DNA from: Alkalimonas cellulosilytica
GTDB taxonomy: Bacteria > Pseudomonadota > Gammaproteobacteria > Enterobacterales > Alteromonadaceae
Reading direction: 5' to 3'
DNA: 64,000 bases
Assembly: GCF_036325985.1 (NCBI RefSeq)
Contig: NZ_JAUHLI010000006.1
Coordinates: 171,600 to 235,599 of the forward strand
The notes under the pieces: model-generated
What the model was told of the DNA's origin: nothing
The model's database searches: none
What the model saw: the letters and a program-made list of their open reading frames with translations, nothing else
Made by a program: the position numbers and the translations under genes
Part shown: piece by piece, positions 26,409-35,717 of the stretch
How positions within the stretch are numbered: the first letter of the stretch is position 1
Layout: each line of letters starts with the position of its first letter

Positions 26409-27577
26409 CAACGTGCTCCCCAGTTTTCTGGTTTAAAGCCAGAGCGCTTGAGTAACACCAAGCCGGCGATGCTGGCGAATACCAGCATGGATAGCAGGAT
26501 AAGCCAGGGGGTTTTTACCGCCATAACAGGGGCTGCAGCTAACCATTGTTGATTGTAGATCTTTAACCAGTGCGTCAGCGGCAAGATACTGGCCCAGTAC
26601 TGAGCCAGCTCCGGCATAGCCACCAGCGGAAAGGCTTGCCCAGAGTAGGCAAAAGCCGGGGCGCTGTAAAAGCCTGCCAGGCTGAGCGCCATCCGAAAGT
26701 TGCGGGTAAGGGCAACCAGTAGAACCCCTACGGCCATAGCCGCTGCATTCATTAACACAAAACTCAGCCAGATACCAAGGGGCGAGCCGGTATAGCTATG
26801 TGGCACCAGCTGCTGGAAAAACCAAACATAACCAGCACCATACAGGCAAAGTATCGACCAATAAGGCAGCAGCTTGCTGCACAGCGCCAGCACTACCGAA
26901 CCGTTGGCCGTATCCAGCCAATCCTGAGCAGTGCCGTCTCTCAGCTCCCGGCCGATAGCCGACACCGTCAGCACCATCGCAAGAATTTGAAATAAAGCCG
27001 GGATCAGGGTTGCAGCTAAAAAGACCTCGTAATTAGGGCCTTCATTGTACAAAGGGGTTGCCAGCACCTGCACTGGCATGACGGTGGCAACACTGGCGTC
27101 GGTAAAAACACCAAGTCGCTGCAGACGTTCAGCACTGATGGCGGCCCCTGCGGTGCCTATCGCTTGCTGGATGCCTCGTTGCAGGGTCGAAGCATAGGTG
27201 GTGTATTGGCTATTTAGTTGTAACACCAGCTCGGCAGACTGGCCTTGATACACGGTATTCTGCAGGTCCTTGGGCAGGATCAGCAGGCCATAGACTTTTC
27301 GTTTACGCAGAGCATCGACTGCGATGCTGCTGTCGTCGGCGCTTAGTGTCACAGCCACACCTGGAGCGGCATCCACCAAACGGATGAGCTGACGAGACAA
27401 AGGGCTGCGATCCTGATCCAAGACTGCAATGGGCAACTGCTCCGGCTGTCCGGCAGAAAAAATCCACCAGACAAACAGGCACAGTGCCGGTAGCAACCAA
27501 AAGGTTAAAACATGATCGCCTTTGTCCTGTTGCAGGTGAGTAAGCTCCCGCCGCAGGCTACGTCGAAAAACCGACAT
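26408..27577 (-). CDS. ABC-2 type export permease, first subunit
   Basis: The start is taken at the ATG at 27577, which overlaps the stop of the HlyD gene (TGATG); an in-frame extension to 27709 lies inside that gene. The 389-residue product repeats the layout of the downstream permease: N-terminal helix (LTFWLLPALCLFVWWIF), periplasmic domain (AVLDQDRSPLSRQLIRLVDAAPG, YGLLILPKDLQ) and C-terminal helices. The two permeases are homologous and probably arose by duplication. The operon order is tolC-like, hlyD-like, permease, permease, all overlapping or within 10 bases. Confidence 0.88.
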   Translation of the reverse strand: MSVFRRSLRRELTHLQQDKGDHVLTFWLLPALCLFVWWIFSAGQPEQLPIAVLDQDRSPLSRQLIRLVDAAPGVAVTLSADDSSIAVDALRKRKVYGLLILPKDLQNTVYQGQSAELVLQLNSQYTTYASTLQRGIQQAIGTAGAAISAERLQRLGVFTDASVATVMPVQVLATPLYNEGPNYEVFLAATLIPALFQILAMVLTVSAIGRELRDGTAQDWLDTANGSVVLALCSKLLPYWSILCLYGAGYVWFFQQLVPHSYTGSPLGIWLSFVLMNAAAMAVGVLLVALTRNFRMALSLAGFYSAPAFAYSGQAFPLVAMPELAQYWASILPLTHWLKIYNQQWLAAAPVMAVKTPWLILLSMLVFASIAGLVLLKRSGFKPENWGAR

Positions 27578-28557
27578 CAGTCCTCCAGCGCCAGAATCAC
27601 GGTCATACCTGCCCGTAGCTGAGGTAGTGATTGCTCTGTCTGGACTGGCCGTGCTTCCAGTTGGAAGGTTTTCAAATCGTAACCGGGGGTGCCGCGAACC
27701 TGCTTCCAACTGGCAAAAGATGGCAGCGCATTGAGCTTGCTCACCCGAAAGCGCAGAGTTTGACGCAGTGCCGGTACCCTGGCATCAAAGGTAGTGCCGG
27801 GCACCAGTGCATTCAGTTTGTCTTCGCGAATGTTAAACACCACCCAGACATCGGTTGGATCAACCAGCGTGATGATCGGGTATCCAGCCGGGGCCAGTTC
27901 GCCTGGCTGAATCACAATGCTGGCCACTTCACCAGCCACAGGGGCTAACATCCTGGTTTCCTGCCGATAGGCTTCCACTTCCGCCACGGCCGCGGCAGCA
28001 CGGCGGTTTTGTGCCTGCACTGCCCGTAGTTGTTCTTCCCGGGCACCGGACGCGGCCATGGTGTAGCGTGCTTCAGCTGCATTGGCCTGATCGAGACTGG
28101 CCTGCCACTTTGCCTGGGTTTCTTCCAGTTGCTGCTGCGATACCAGGCCTTCTGCATGCAGGTTGCGCATCCGGTTTAAGGTGGACTGGTACAGGTTTTG
28201 TTGCACCATAGCGCGCTGCCAGTCGAGCCGCGCCATTTCAATTTCTTCACTGCGCAGGCCGGCCTCCGCCTCATCCTGCAAGGCTTGGGTAGCCGCTTCC
28301 GCTGCTTCTGCTTGCGCCAGCTTGGCAGTCAGCTCCGGACTATCCAGCTCAAACAATAACTGACCGGCTTCTACCCGCTCACCTTCTTCTACATGCAACC
28401 GGAGGATACGCCCGGGGATTTTACTGGCCAGACGGATTTCACGAACTTCTACATTGCCATGCAACAGTTCTGGCTGTGGTTTGGGCCAAATCCACCAGAA
28501 TAAAACCAGCAGCAAGCAAAGCGCAGCAATGGCAACGACAATTTTTTTGATGGGCAT
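27577..28557 (-). CDS. HlyD-family periplasmic adaptor (membrane fusion protein)
   Basis: The 326-residue protein has one N-terminal membrane anchor (about 7-25). A lipoyl half (RLHVEEGERVEAGQLLFELDS) is followed by a long coiled-coil hairpin (about 75-190), the second lipoyl half (LAPVAGEVASIVIQPGELAPAGYPI) and a beta-barrel domain (VWVVFNIREDKLNALVPG). It would link the two inner-membrane permeases with the TolC-type duct encoded 9 bases upstream. It is closest in layout to YhiI/YbhG adaptors of ABC-2 exporters. The start at 28557 is the only reasonable ATG. Confidence 0.92.
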   Translation of the reverse strand: MPIKKIVVAIAALCLLLVLFWWIWPKPQPELLHGNVEVREIRLASKIPGRILRLHVEEGERVEAGQLLFELDSPELTAKLAQAEAAEAATQALQDEAEAGLRSEEIEMARLDWQRAMVQQNLYQSTLNRMRNLHAEGLVSQQQLEETQAKWQASLDQANAAEARYTMAASGAREEQLRAVQAQNRRAAAAVAEVEAYRQETRMLAPVAGEVASIVIQPGELAPAGYPIITLVDPTDVWVVFNIREDKLNALVPGTTFDARVPALRQTLRFRVSKLNALPSFASWKQVRGTPGYDLKTFQLEARPVQTEQSLPQLRAGMTVILALED

Positions 28558-28566
28558 AAGGCTTCC

Positions 28567-29907
28567 TCAGAAAGCAGGGCAGCTTTGTTGCTGCATTAAG
28601 GTTGGCAGCCAGCTTGTTATCCGCTCTGGCTGACCACTTAGCTGGGTTAACTGCGCCAGGGCGCTGCTGTATTGAAAAGCGGCTTGCAGGGCCTGCACCT
28701 CAGCCGCGGCTTGTTTGAGACGGGCATCCGTTACGTCCAGCGAGGTGGTCATCCCTTGCTCAAAGGCATGTTGTTGCAGCCTGGCATGTTCTCGGGCCAG
28801 CTGCAGATCCTGCTGCAGCAGTTCAAATTGCTCCAGATGCAGCAGCACAGTACGATAACTGCTTTCCACCGCCAGTTGTATATCGGCATCGGCCTGCTGA
28901 TGGCTATAAGCCAACTGCTGTTGGCGGCTATGCACCACATTGGCGCTGGCTCGCCGATCGACTGGTGTGGTGAAGTGATAGCGCATGCCGATGCCAATAC
29001 TCCAGTCCGGCTCAGTCAAGGGTGTGGCAGAGCGGTTTACATCATAACTAGCGACCAGAAACATTTCTGGCAGCCGCTTGCCTTGCTCAATACGCAGTTG
29101 TTGTTTTAATTGCTGATCTTTAGCCAGCAATTGTTGAAATACAGGATTATGCCGTTTAGCCTGGCTGACAAACCAGTCTACAGGCTTGGTGAGTGGTACC
29201 GGCTGAGGCAAAGGCGTGCTCAGGCAGCCGAGCTCATTCAGTTGCAGCAGGTTTTGCAGTGCTGCCCGTACATCACTCAGTTGACGTTGGGCCATGACTG
29301 CTTCACGCCTGGCTTCGGCATGAGCAACCTCTGCCTGCATCCGGTTCAGTCGGGTAATCAGGCCTTCTTGTTCAAAACGCTTGGCTTTATGGACATGAGC
29401 CTCCAAGGTTTGCAGCGCTTGCTGCCTTACCTGTACCACTTGCTGCATCATCTGGCTGGAAAAGTACAAGTCAAACAAGCGTTTTAGCTGCGACAGCTGC
29501 AGCTGCCGTTGCTCTGCTTCGGCTTCGGTAACTCTGGCACCTGCCTGTTGCCGGGCCGCGTCGGTGCGACCACCGGTGTACAGAGGCCATAACAGGTTCA
29601 GTTGTGAGCGAATGCCGCTGCGAAATACGTCCAGTTCAGCGGGCTGGTTGATGACGGGTATGTCAAAAGTTACTTCTTTTTCATAAGCAATGCCAGCAAC
29701 GGTAATACTTAATTGAGGCAGGTCCAGGCTATTAAGAGCACGTTGTTGTGCTTGCCAGGCATCGACATCGGCTTGCTGTGCCTGCATCATAGGGTTCGAT
29801 GCCAGGCGTTTTTCGGCATCTGCCAGGCTCAGCGGCATCGCGTTTAGACTTACAGGCAGCAGCAATAAGATACTGGACCAACGGGTTAAAGAAGAGCGCA
29901 GTTGCAT
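28567..29907 (-). CDS. TolC-family outer-membrane efflux duct protein
   Basis: The 446-residue precursor has a signal peptide (about 1-24, ending LNA). It has two OEP repeats rich in Gln and Ala heptads, residues about 28-210 and 230-430. The segment LLWPLYTGGRTDAARQQA is the usual TolC-type motif at the first barrel strand and the start of the long helix; AFEQGMTTSLDVTDARLKQA is the second-repeat equivalent. It opens a four-gene exporter operon whose promoter should lie in the 78 bases before upp's stop. The trimer would form the channel across periplasm and outer membrane. Confidence 0.92.
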   Translation of the reverse strand: MQLRSSLTRWSSILLLLPVSLNAMPLSLADAEKRLASNPMMQAQQADVDAWQAQQRALNSLDLPQLSITVAGIAYEKEVTFDIPVINQPAELDVFRSGIRSQLNLLWPLYTGGRTDAARQQAGARVTEAEAEQRQLQLSQLKRLFDLYFSSQMMQQVVQVRQQALQTLEAHVHKAKRFEQEGLITRLNRMQAEVAHAEARREAVMAQRQLSDVRAALQNLLQLNELGCLSTPLPQPVPLTKPVDWFVSQAKRHNPVFQQLLAKDQQLKQQLRIEQGKRLPEMFLVASYDVNRSATPLTEPDWSIGIGMRYHFTTPVDRRASANVVHSRQQQLAYSHQQADADIQLAVESSYRTVLLHLEQFELLQQDLQLAREHARLQQHAFEQGMTTSLDVTDARLKQAAAEVQALQAAFQYSSALAQLTQLSGQPERITSWLPTLMQQQSCPAF

Positions 29908-29985
29908 GAATGCCTCTTTAGAGTAAAAGCTCTATTTATTCTAGGTCAGTTGCCTGCCCACTGCAACCGTTCACAGCAAGCGGTT

Positions 29986-30612
29986 CTATTTTGTACCAAA
30001 TAGCTTATCGCCCGCATCCCCCAAACCAGGCAGAATATAGCCCTGCTCATTCAGTTTTTCATCAATGGCGGCGGTAAAAAGCTCAATATCCGGATGGGCT
30101 GTCGAAAGCGCAGCTATACCCTCCGGCGCTGCAACCAGTACCAGTGCCTTGATGTGTTTACAGCCATGCTGTTTTAACAGATCAATGGTCGCGATCATTG
30201 AACCACCGGTGGCCAGCATTAGATCAACGATAATCGCCAACCGCTGCTCAATATCGGGTGCCAGTTTCTGGAAGTAGGGGACAGGCTGCAGGCTGTCTTC
30301 GTCGCGGTAGATGCCAACCACACTGATACGGGCGCTGGGTAAGTGCTCGAGTACGCCATCCATCATGCCTAAACCCGCACGCAAAATAGGCACCACCGTA
30401 ACTTTTTTGCCTTGAATTTGCCGGACTGGGATGGTGCCACACCATCCTTCAATACTGGTTTCCTCCAGCGGTAAATCGGTGGTGGCTTCGTAGGTCAGTA
30501 AGCTGCCTATTTCCCTGGCCAGCTCGCGAAACTGTTTGGTACTGATATCGGCTGCGCGCAGCAAGCCCATTTTGTGTTGGATCAGCGGGTGTTTCACTTC
30601 AACCAGCTTCAT
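29986..30612 (-). CDS. upp: Uracil phosphoribosyltransferase
   Basis: Upp converts uracil and PRPP into UMP in pyrimidine salvage. The 208-residue product has the start MKLVEVKHPLIQHKMG, conserved in this enzyme. It also has the PRPP loop DLMLATGGSMIATI and the C-terminal uracil-binding region YILPGLGDAGDKLFGTK. The ATG at 30612 has a GGGAG ribosome site; an in-frame extension to 30687 is not conserved. No uraA uracil permease gene is next to it, unlike E. coli. It is divergent from the DUF2059 gene across 147 bases. Confidence 0.97.
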   Translation of the reverse strand: MKLVEVKHPLIQHKMGLLRAADISTKQFRELAREIGSLLTYEATTDLPLEETSIEGWCGTIPVRQIQGKKVTVVPILRAGLGMMDGVLEHLPSARISVVGIYRDEDSLQPVPYFQKLAPDIEQRLAIIVDLMLATGGSMIATIDLLKQHGCKHIKALVLVAAPEGIAALSTAHPDIELFTAAIDEKLNEQGYILPGLGDAGDKLFGTK

Positions 30613-30759
30613 GCTATCTCCCTCTGTTTTCAATATAATTTTTAGCTTAGCACCGCATGGTAGTGTTCTACCTGGCAACTTTGGCAAAGTTGTGCGGATT
30701 GCTTTAGCGCCATCTTTACGTTAGTTTAACCAATCTTTAGAAGGATAGACGAGAATCGT

Positions 30760-31194
30760 ATGTTAAAAAAATCTTTGTTACTGGCTGCATTGCTTTGTTG
30801 TGCTCCTTTAAAAGCGGAACCTGTGTATCAACTGCTGGATGTGATGGGCGGCAAAGAGCAGATGTCGCAAATGCAGGAGCAGATGGTGCAGATGATGGCA
30901 GGCTCCAATCCGGTACTGGCACAGTATGAGGGAGTATTGGTGGAGTGGACCCGGACCTACATGACCTGGGAGCAAATGCGCGAGCCGATGGCAGCCATTT
31001 ATAAAAAACACTTTACCAATGAAGAGTTATCGGAGTTGGTGGAGTTTTACCAGAGCCCGGTTGGCGCGAAAAGCATCAACCTGATGCCACAATTATTTGC
31101 CGAAGGTGCCCAAATCGGCATGGAGCTGGCGCAACGGCATCAACCAGAGCTGTTGCAAATGCTGCAGGCAGCTGGGCTGGACCTGGGTAATTGA
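30760..31194 (+). CDS. Secreted DUF2059 protein
   Basis: The 144-residue precursor has a signal peptide (about 1-19, ending LKA) and an all-helical mature part. The latter contains the DUF2059 hallmark segment YKKHFTNEELSELVEFYQSPVGAK, followed by MPQLFAEG. The N-terminal mature part is rich in Met and Gln (QMSQMQEQMVQMM). Proteins of this family are periplasmic and of unknown role. The start follows a GAAGGA ribosome site. It is a single-gene unit ended by a hairpin at 31266. Confidence 0.85.
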   Translation: MLKKSLLLAALLCCAPLKAEPVYQLLDVMGGKEQMSQMQEQMVQMMAGSNPVLAQYEGVLVEWTRTYMTWEQMREPMAAIYKKHFTNEELSELVEFYQSPVGAKSINLMPQLFAEGAQIGMELAQRHQPELLQMLQAAGLDLGN

Positions 31195-31265
31195 TGGTTT
31201 AGCTTAAGACCTGTTGATTATTGTGGTGCATCATTCATCCAACTGGCATTGATCGCACAGAGATC

Positions 31266-31300
31266 CAGCTGGCTAGATCTGGAGCCAGCTGAGATGTTTT
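31266..31300 (+). terminator. Terminator after the DUF2059 gene
   Basis: A perfect 9-bp stem (CAGCTGGCT at 31266-31274, AGCCAGCTG at 31283-31291) with an 8-base loop is followed by TTTT at 31297-31300. It lies between the convergent DUF2059 and histidine-kinase genes. Confidence 0.65.
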
Positions 31301-32822
31301 AATTCGGGTCACTGCTCAAGCAATTTGGATTCTTTGGTGTTTGAACAGGTAGAGTAAACCAGAAAATACTGCCATGATTGTGAGGCTGATAGCCTATTTC
31401 GCCCCCCAATGCTTCGGTTAGTTGTTTGCAAATTGCCAGGCCCAAGCCGCTGCCTTCGTACTCACGATTAGCTGAATTATTTTGTTGCCGAAACTTACTG
31501 AATAATAGAGGAATAAAATCTTCTGCTATGCCCGGTCCACAATCAATAATACTTACTTTGACGCTTGCAGGCTGTGCTTCCAGAGTGATCCTCACGATAC
31601 TTTTGGCAGGTGAAAACTTTTTGGCATTACTTAGTAAGTTATTCAGGATTTGAAACAAACGCGCTTTATCCACTACCACATCAATGTCTGGTATATCAGT
31701 TAACAACTCAATCCGGATATGTTTATCGGCTAAATAAAACTGATGTTCATTGATTGCCTGTCGTAACAACGGCATTAGCTTTACCGTTTGCAACTGCAAA
31801 TGAATCTGGCCTGTTTCAAGGTTTGAAAAATCGAGGATGTCATTAATCAATGCCTGTAATCGCTCTCCATTTTTTAGCATAATTACGGACATCTTTTGTG
31901 CTTGAGCCGACAATACCGATTTTTTATCATTCATCAAGAGTTTTAATGCGCCCTGCATTGCTGTTAAAGGTGTTCGCAGTTCATGGCTTACCGTAGCCAC
32001 GAAGTTATCCTGCAGCATCTGGTACTGCTTACGTTTTTGAATATCAGTAATAATAAGGATGTAACTCAGTTCAGCATCTGCCGATATATGCTCTACTTTT
32101 CTCAGTTGCACTTGCACATCCAGCTGGGCGTCTGATTTTACACGTAGTTTGGTTTCAAAATCCTGAGCTATTTTCAAACGGTCTTCATCAGAGCCGTTGC
32201 CTGGAAAATTTTTTTCATCCGTTGCAAAAATATCTCTCAAAGCTAAAGGTATATCTAACCAAGCTTCAATTGGTTGATGAATCAATACGTGCTGGTTTGT
32301 TTGAAACATTGTTTCGGCACCAACGTTTGCAAAGACAATACTGCCATCAGCTCCCAAAGCCAGAATAGCTACATCTTTTACCCCGTCCAGAACAGTTTGT
32401 AACACTTGCCTCTCTGTTTCAGCTTTTACAGCAAAGGCATGCATTTGCTGACGGCTCTTTACTAGTTGTTGTTCAAATTCGGCACGATGTTTTGCAGGGA
32501 ATAAGACCCAGCGTCGACATGGCTGCCCCTCAAAGCTGCCTAAGCTGGCGTTGACCAACATCGGGAGTACGGTTTTATTTTTCCCCAGAAAATCCAGGTA
32601 TAATTCATTGATCACAGTATCTTTTAGCAACATCGGCAATACATGCGTTAATAGAAAAATCTGTGCCGATCGAGGTAATAATTGCTCAAGCTTTAAAAGA
32701 GATTCAGTCTCCGTGATGCCTTGAATAGCCTGCGCTGCTTGATTAGCAAACAGAAGTTCATTTTGCAGGTTAGTGATAAGTACTGCACATGGTAATTGAT
32801 TTAGTCCATCTATCTCGCTCAC
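31299..32822 (-). CDS. PAS-domain soluble histidine kinase coupled to an RsbQ-like hydrolase
   Basis: The 507-residue protein has no membrane segment, so it is a cytosolic sensor. The first PAS-like domain spans about residues 1-110 (CAVLITNLQNELLFANQAA). A coiled coil (110-150) and a second PAS domain (about 150-260) follow. The HisKA domain has His280 in TVSHELRTPLTA. The ATPase domain (about 390-500) shows NNLLSNAKKF, DCGPGIAEDF and GSGLGLAICK. It starts at GTG 32822, overlapping the hydrolase stop (GTGA), so the two are made together. In Bacillus the PAS phosphatase RsbP needs the hydrolase RsbQ; here a kinase takes the place of the phosphatase. No response regulator gene is adjacent. Confidence 0.9.
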   Translation of the reverse strand: MSEIDGLNQLPCAVLITNLQNELLFANQAAQAIQGITETESLLKLEQLLPRSAQIFLLTHVLPMLLKDTVINELYLDFLGKNKTVLPMLVNASLGSFEGQPCRRWVLFPAKHRAEFEQQLVKSRQQMHAFAVKAETERQVLQTVLDGVKDVAILALGADGSIVFANVGAETMFQTNQHVLIHQPIEAWLDIPLALRDIFATDEKNFPGNGSDEDRLKIAQDFETKLRVKSDAQLDVQVQLRKVEHISADAELSYILIITDIQKRKQYQMLQDNFVATVSHELRTPLTAMQGALKLLMNDKKSVLSAQAQKMSVIMLKNGERLQALINDILDFSNLETGQIHLQLQTVKLMPLLRQAINEHQFYLADKHIRIELLTDIPDIDVVVDKARLFQILNNLLSNAKKFSPAKSIVRITLEAQPASVKVSIIDCGPGIAEDFIPLLFSKFRQQNNSANREYEGSGLGLAICKQLTEALGGEIGYQPHNHGSIFWFTLPVQTPKNPNCLSSDPN

Positions 32823-33634
32823 GGAATAAATTCCGTCGTCAAAAAGCGCTCGATTGCTTCGATAACTAAACTTGGATGGCTCATATGCGCGGCATGTCCT
32901 GAAACATCGAGGAGCTGGAATTGGCTATTTGAGATTTGTTGCTGCACAAATTTGCCAACCACGATGCTCGCCAAAGCATCAACTTTGTGTTGCAGGATCA
33001 ACGTGGGCACTTGCAACCGGGCAAAATCTGCTCTGTTATCTGCAAAAAAAGTGGCCTCTGCAAACTGTCTGGTAATAACGGGATCAGTGGAACAAAAACT
33101 CTCGGATAGTTGGCCGGTAATGGTGGGATCTGCTTCAGCACCAGCCACCACTGGCGCTAGATAACTGGCCCATCCTAAATAATTTTGGTCCATTAAACTG
33201 AGCAACCCTTCCAGATCCTGACGTTCAAAACCGCCTTTATAATCAGGTGGCATATTCAGAAAACAGGGTGAGGGGCCTAACATCACCATTGCTTTAAACA
33301 AGCCCGGCCGTTGATTGGCAGCGAGGACACCTATGCTGCAACTTACCGAGTGACCAATAAAAATTACATCCTGCGTTAAATTCAGGGCATCGCAAATATC
33401 CAGTACATCCTGAGCATAACCATCTAAAGTGGCATAGCGGGAAAAGCGATAAGCGCTGATATCAGACTGGCCACTACCAACATAGTCAAACAAGATTTGT
33501 TTACTGCGGTGTTCAAATGCCGGTGTTACTTGGTGCCACATAGCCTGACTACAGCCGAAACCATGGGCATAGATAATCGTGGGGTGTTCAACGGAACCAC
33601 TCAGCTGCACATTATTTCGCTTCAAAATATCCAT
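32819..33634 (-). CDS. rsbQ: RsbQ-like alpha/beta hydrolase (signal-sensing partner of PAS protein)
   Basis: The 271-residue protein closely follows Bacillus subtilis RsbQ as I know it. It has AHGFGCSQAMW at the oxyanion turn and ILFDYVGSGQSD. Ser96 in GHSV, Asp219 in KVDA and His247 in SGHAAHMSHP fall at the same residue numbers as the RsbQ triad. RsbQ is thought to process or bind a small hydrophobic molecule and activate its PAS partner; plant KAI2 and D14 hormone receptors share this fold. A good AGGAG ribosome site precedes the ATG at 33634. The downstream kinase gene overlaps by 4 bases. The ligand is not known. Confidence 0.9.
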   Translation of the reverse strand: MDILKRNNVQLSGSVEHPTIIYAHGFGCSQAMWHQVTPAFEHRSKQILFDYVGSGQSDISAYRFSRYATLDGYAQDVLDICDALNLTQDVIFIGHSVSCSIGVLAANQRPGLFKAMVMLGPSPCFLNMPPDYKGGFERQDLEGLLSLMDQNYLGWASYLAPVVAGAEADPTITGQLSESFCSTDPVITRQFAEATFFADNRADFARLQVPTLILQHKVDALASIVVGKFVQQQISNSQFQLLDVSGHAAHMSHPSLVIEAIERFLTTEFIP

Positions 33635-33821
33635 GATCTGCTCCTGATATGCTGCATGGGATATCTAAATCTTCAGAGGAAAATTTGAATTTAGCTGACC
33701 ACTGAAAATACATAATTTTTCAAATAATCTTAGCAGTTCAGGTCGCTACTTTGTAAAAAATCAATAAATCAACTCAATGAAAGCTTATGGGCGGCTGTCA
33801 TTTGGATCCTTTGCGATGTAA

Positions 33822-34952
33822 TCATGGGAAAAACTGACGCCCCAAGTAAGGCTCCCAGTCTTTTAATACTGGCGCTAGCCCCAGTTGTTGTAAGCGTTGT
33901 TGGTAGACTTTGGGGCTGCGGTTGTCGTCAATGCTAAATTGCTCCAGTGCTTCAGGATCCACTGCATAACCACCGGGGCGGGTGCTGGAGCCGGCACTGC
34001 TGCTGGTGATGGCGATGGGCACCAGTTGATCGCGCAGCTCGGCCCGCTCGCGGGTGGATAAACTGATCTCCAGGCTGGGCGACAGCAACCGAAAGGCGCA
34101 GACCAGCTGCACCAGATGTTTATCACTAAGCGGGTGGGGCACCTCGATGCCACCGCTGCATGGTCGGATCCTGGGGACCGACAGTGAATAACGGCTTTGC
34201 CAGTACAGCTGCTGCAGGTACAGTAAGTGCATCGCCAAAAAAGTGGCATCGGTGCGCCAGTCGGACAGACCAAACAGCACTCCAAGCCCAATTTTATCAA
34301 GGCCGGCTTTACCCAGCCGGTCCGGGCAATCCAGCCGCCACTCTATATCGGCCTTTTGACCTTTCAGGTGATAACGTTGATAAGCAGCTTGCTGATAGGT
34401 TTCCTGATACACCATCACTGCATCGACTCCCAGCTGGCGCAGTTCACGGTAGTCGGCTTCAGGCAAGGGCTGCACTTCCAGCATCAGGCTACTAAAATAG
34501 CGCCGGACCACAGGCAATACCTGCCGGAAGTAGGGCATGCCCACTTTGCGCTCGTGTTCGCCGGTGACTATCAGTACCTGATCAATCCCTAACTTGCGCA
34601 GTGCCTGGCACTCTATCTCAACTTCTTCTGCAGTAAGCACCCGGCGTTTTACTTTTTGGCTCATGGAAAAGCCGCAGTAACTGCATTCATTGGCACAGAG
34701 GTTGGATAAATACAATGGTGCAAACAGTTGCTGGGTGCAGCCAAAACGTTGTCGTGTCAGTTGCTGGGCTTTGGCTGCCATTGCCGGCAGCAGGGGTTCG
34801 GCCGCGGGCGATAGCAATGCCTGAAAGTCGTGCAGGCTAAGCCGGGCTTTGTTGAGTGCCTGTTTAGCCTGTGCCAGTGTGTAGCTGCGGCTTTGAAGCA
34901 GCTGGTGCTCCCAGCTTTGCTGCTGCCAAAGCTCAAAGAAGCCGGCCGTCAT
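33822..34952 (-). CDS. thiH: 2-iminoacetate synthase ThiH
   Basis: ThiH is a radical-SAM enzyme that splits tyrosine to give dehydroglycine for the thiazole ring of thiamine. The cluster motif CxxxCxxC is at Cys86, Cys90 and Cys93 (CANECSYCG). The 376-residue length is normal. The ATG at 34952 overlaps the thiG stop (ATGA); a longer in-frame reading to 35048 lies inside thiG. It is the last gene of the operon. Using ThiH instead of the oxidase ThiO points to an enzyme system that can work at low oxygen. Confidence 0.96.
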   Translation of the reverse strand: MTAGFFELWQQQSWEHQLLQSRSYTLAQAKQALNKARLSLHDFQALLSPAAEPLLPAMAAKAQQLTRQRFGCTQQLFAPLYLSNLCANECSYCGFSMSQKVKRRVLTAEEVEIECQALRKLGIDQVLIVTGEHERKVGMPYFRQVLPVVRRYFSSLMLEVQPLPEADYRELRQLGVDAVMVYQETYQQAAYQRYHLKGQKADIEWRLDCPDRLGKAGLDKIGLGVLFGLSDWRTDATFLAMHLLYLQQLYWQSRYSLSVPRIRPCSGGIEVPHPLSDKHLVQLVCAFRLLSPSLEISLSTRERAELRDQLVPIAITSSSAGSSTRPGGYAVDPEALEQFSIDDNRSPKVYQQRLQQLGLAPVLKDWEPYLGRQFFP

Positions 34953-35716
34953 AAGGTCTCCAAAAAGCGGGTCAGCGGGCTGGATGCCTGCGCCTGGGTA
35001 CAAGCGACTGCCAGACCGCTTTGCCTGGCATGGACACCGGCCTGACAAGCCAGTCGAAAGCTGGTTGCCATCGCCACGGGATCAGCCGCACTGGCAATGG
35101 CGGTATTGACCAGCACGGCACTGGCACCCAGCTCCAATGCCTGACAGGCATGGGATGGTGCGCCCAGCCCGGCATCAATAATGACCGGCACGCCGGCCTG
35201 CTCAATAATAATTTCCAGCATCGCCTGTGTCTGCAAGCCCTGATTGGAGCCAATTGGCGCACCCAATGGCATCACGGCAGCGCAGCCTGCCTCTTCTAAC
35301 CGTTTGCAGAGTACCGGATCGGCCGGGCAGTAGGGCAATACCACAAAACCGCGCTTTACCAGTTCCTGAGCAGCTTGCAGGGTCTCAATCGGATCCGGCA
35401 GCAAATAGCGCGGATCCGGGTGAATTTCCAGTTTCAGCCAGTGGGTACCAAGTGCTTCCCGTGCCAGTTCGGCAGCAAAGATAGCCTCGCTGGCGTTTTT
35501 AGCGCCAGAGGTATTGGGCAGTAGCCGAACGCCGAGCTGTTGCAGGGGCGCCAGGATATCATCGGTTTGATGCTGCAGATCCAGCCGTTTCATTGCCAAA
35601 GTGACCAGTTCAGTCCCTGATGCCTTGACTGCTGCTATCAATTGCCCGGCACTGGCAAACTTGCCGGTTCCCAGCAGCAAAGCACTGTCTAATTGCACGC
35701 CATCCAGGGTAAGCAT
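34949..35716 (-). CDS. thiG: Thiazole synthase ThiG
   Basis: ThiG condenses deoxyxylulose phosphate, dehydroglycine and ThiS-thiocarboxylate to the thiazole phosphate. The 255-residue TIM-barrel protein shows the Schiff-base lysine Lys95 in THWLKLEI, the segment LLPNTSGAKNASEAI and the phosphate-binding PVIIDAGLGAPSHA. It starts one base after thiS and overlaps thiH by 4 bases, so all three are translationally linked. Confidence 0.96.
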   Translation of the reverse strand: MLTLDGVQLDSALLLGTGKFASAGQLIAAVKASGTELVTLAMKRLDLQHQTDDILAPLQQLGVRLLPNTSGAKNASEAIFAAELAREALGTHWLKLEIHPDPRYLLPDPIETLQAAQELVKRGFVVLPYCPADPVLCKRLEEAGCAAVMPLGAPIGSNQGLQTQAMLEIIIEQAGVPVIIDAGLGAPSHACQALELGASAVLVNTAIASAADPVAMATSFRLACQAGVHARQSGLAVACTQAQASSPLTRFLETL

Positions 35717-35717
35717 C

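Noticed and set aside
34227..34592. 121-codon plus-strand open frame
   Set aside because: Antisense to thiH with no supporting features.
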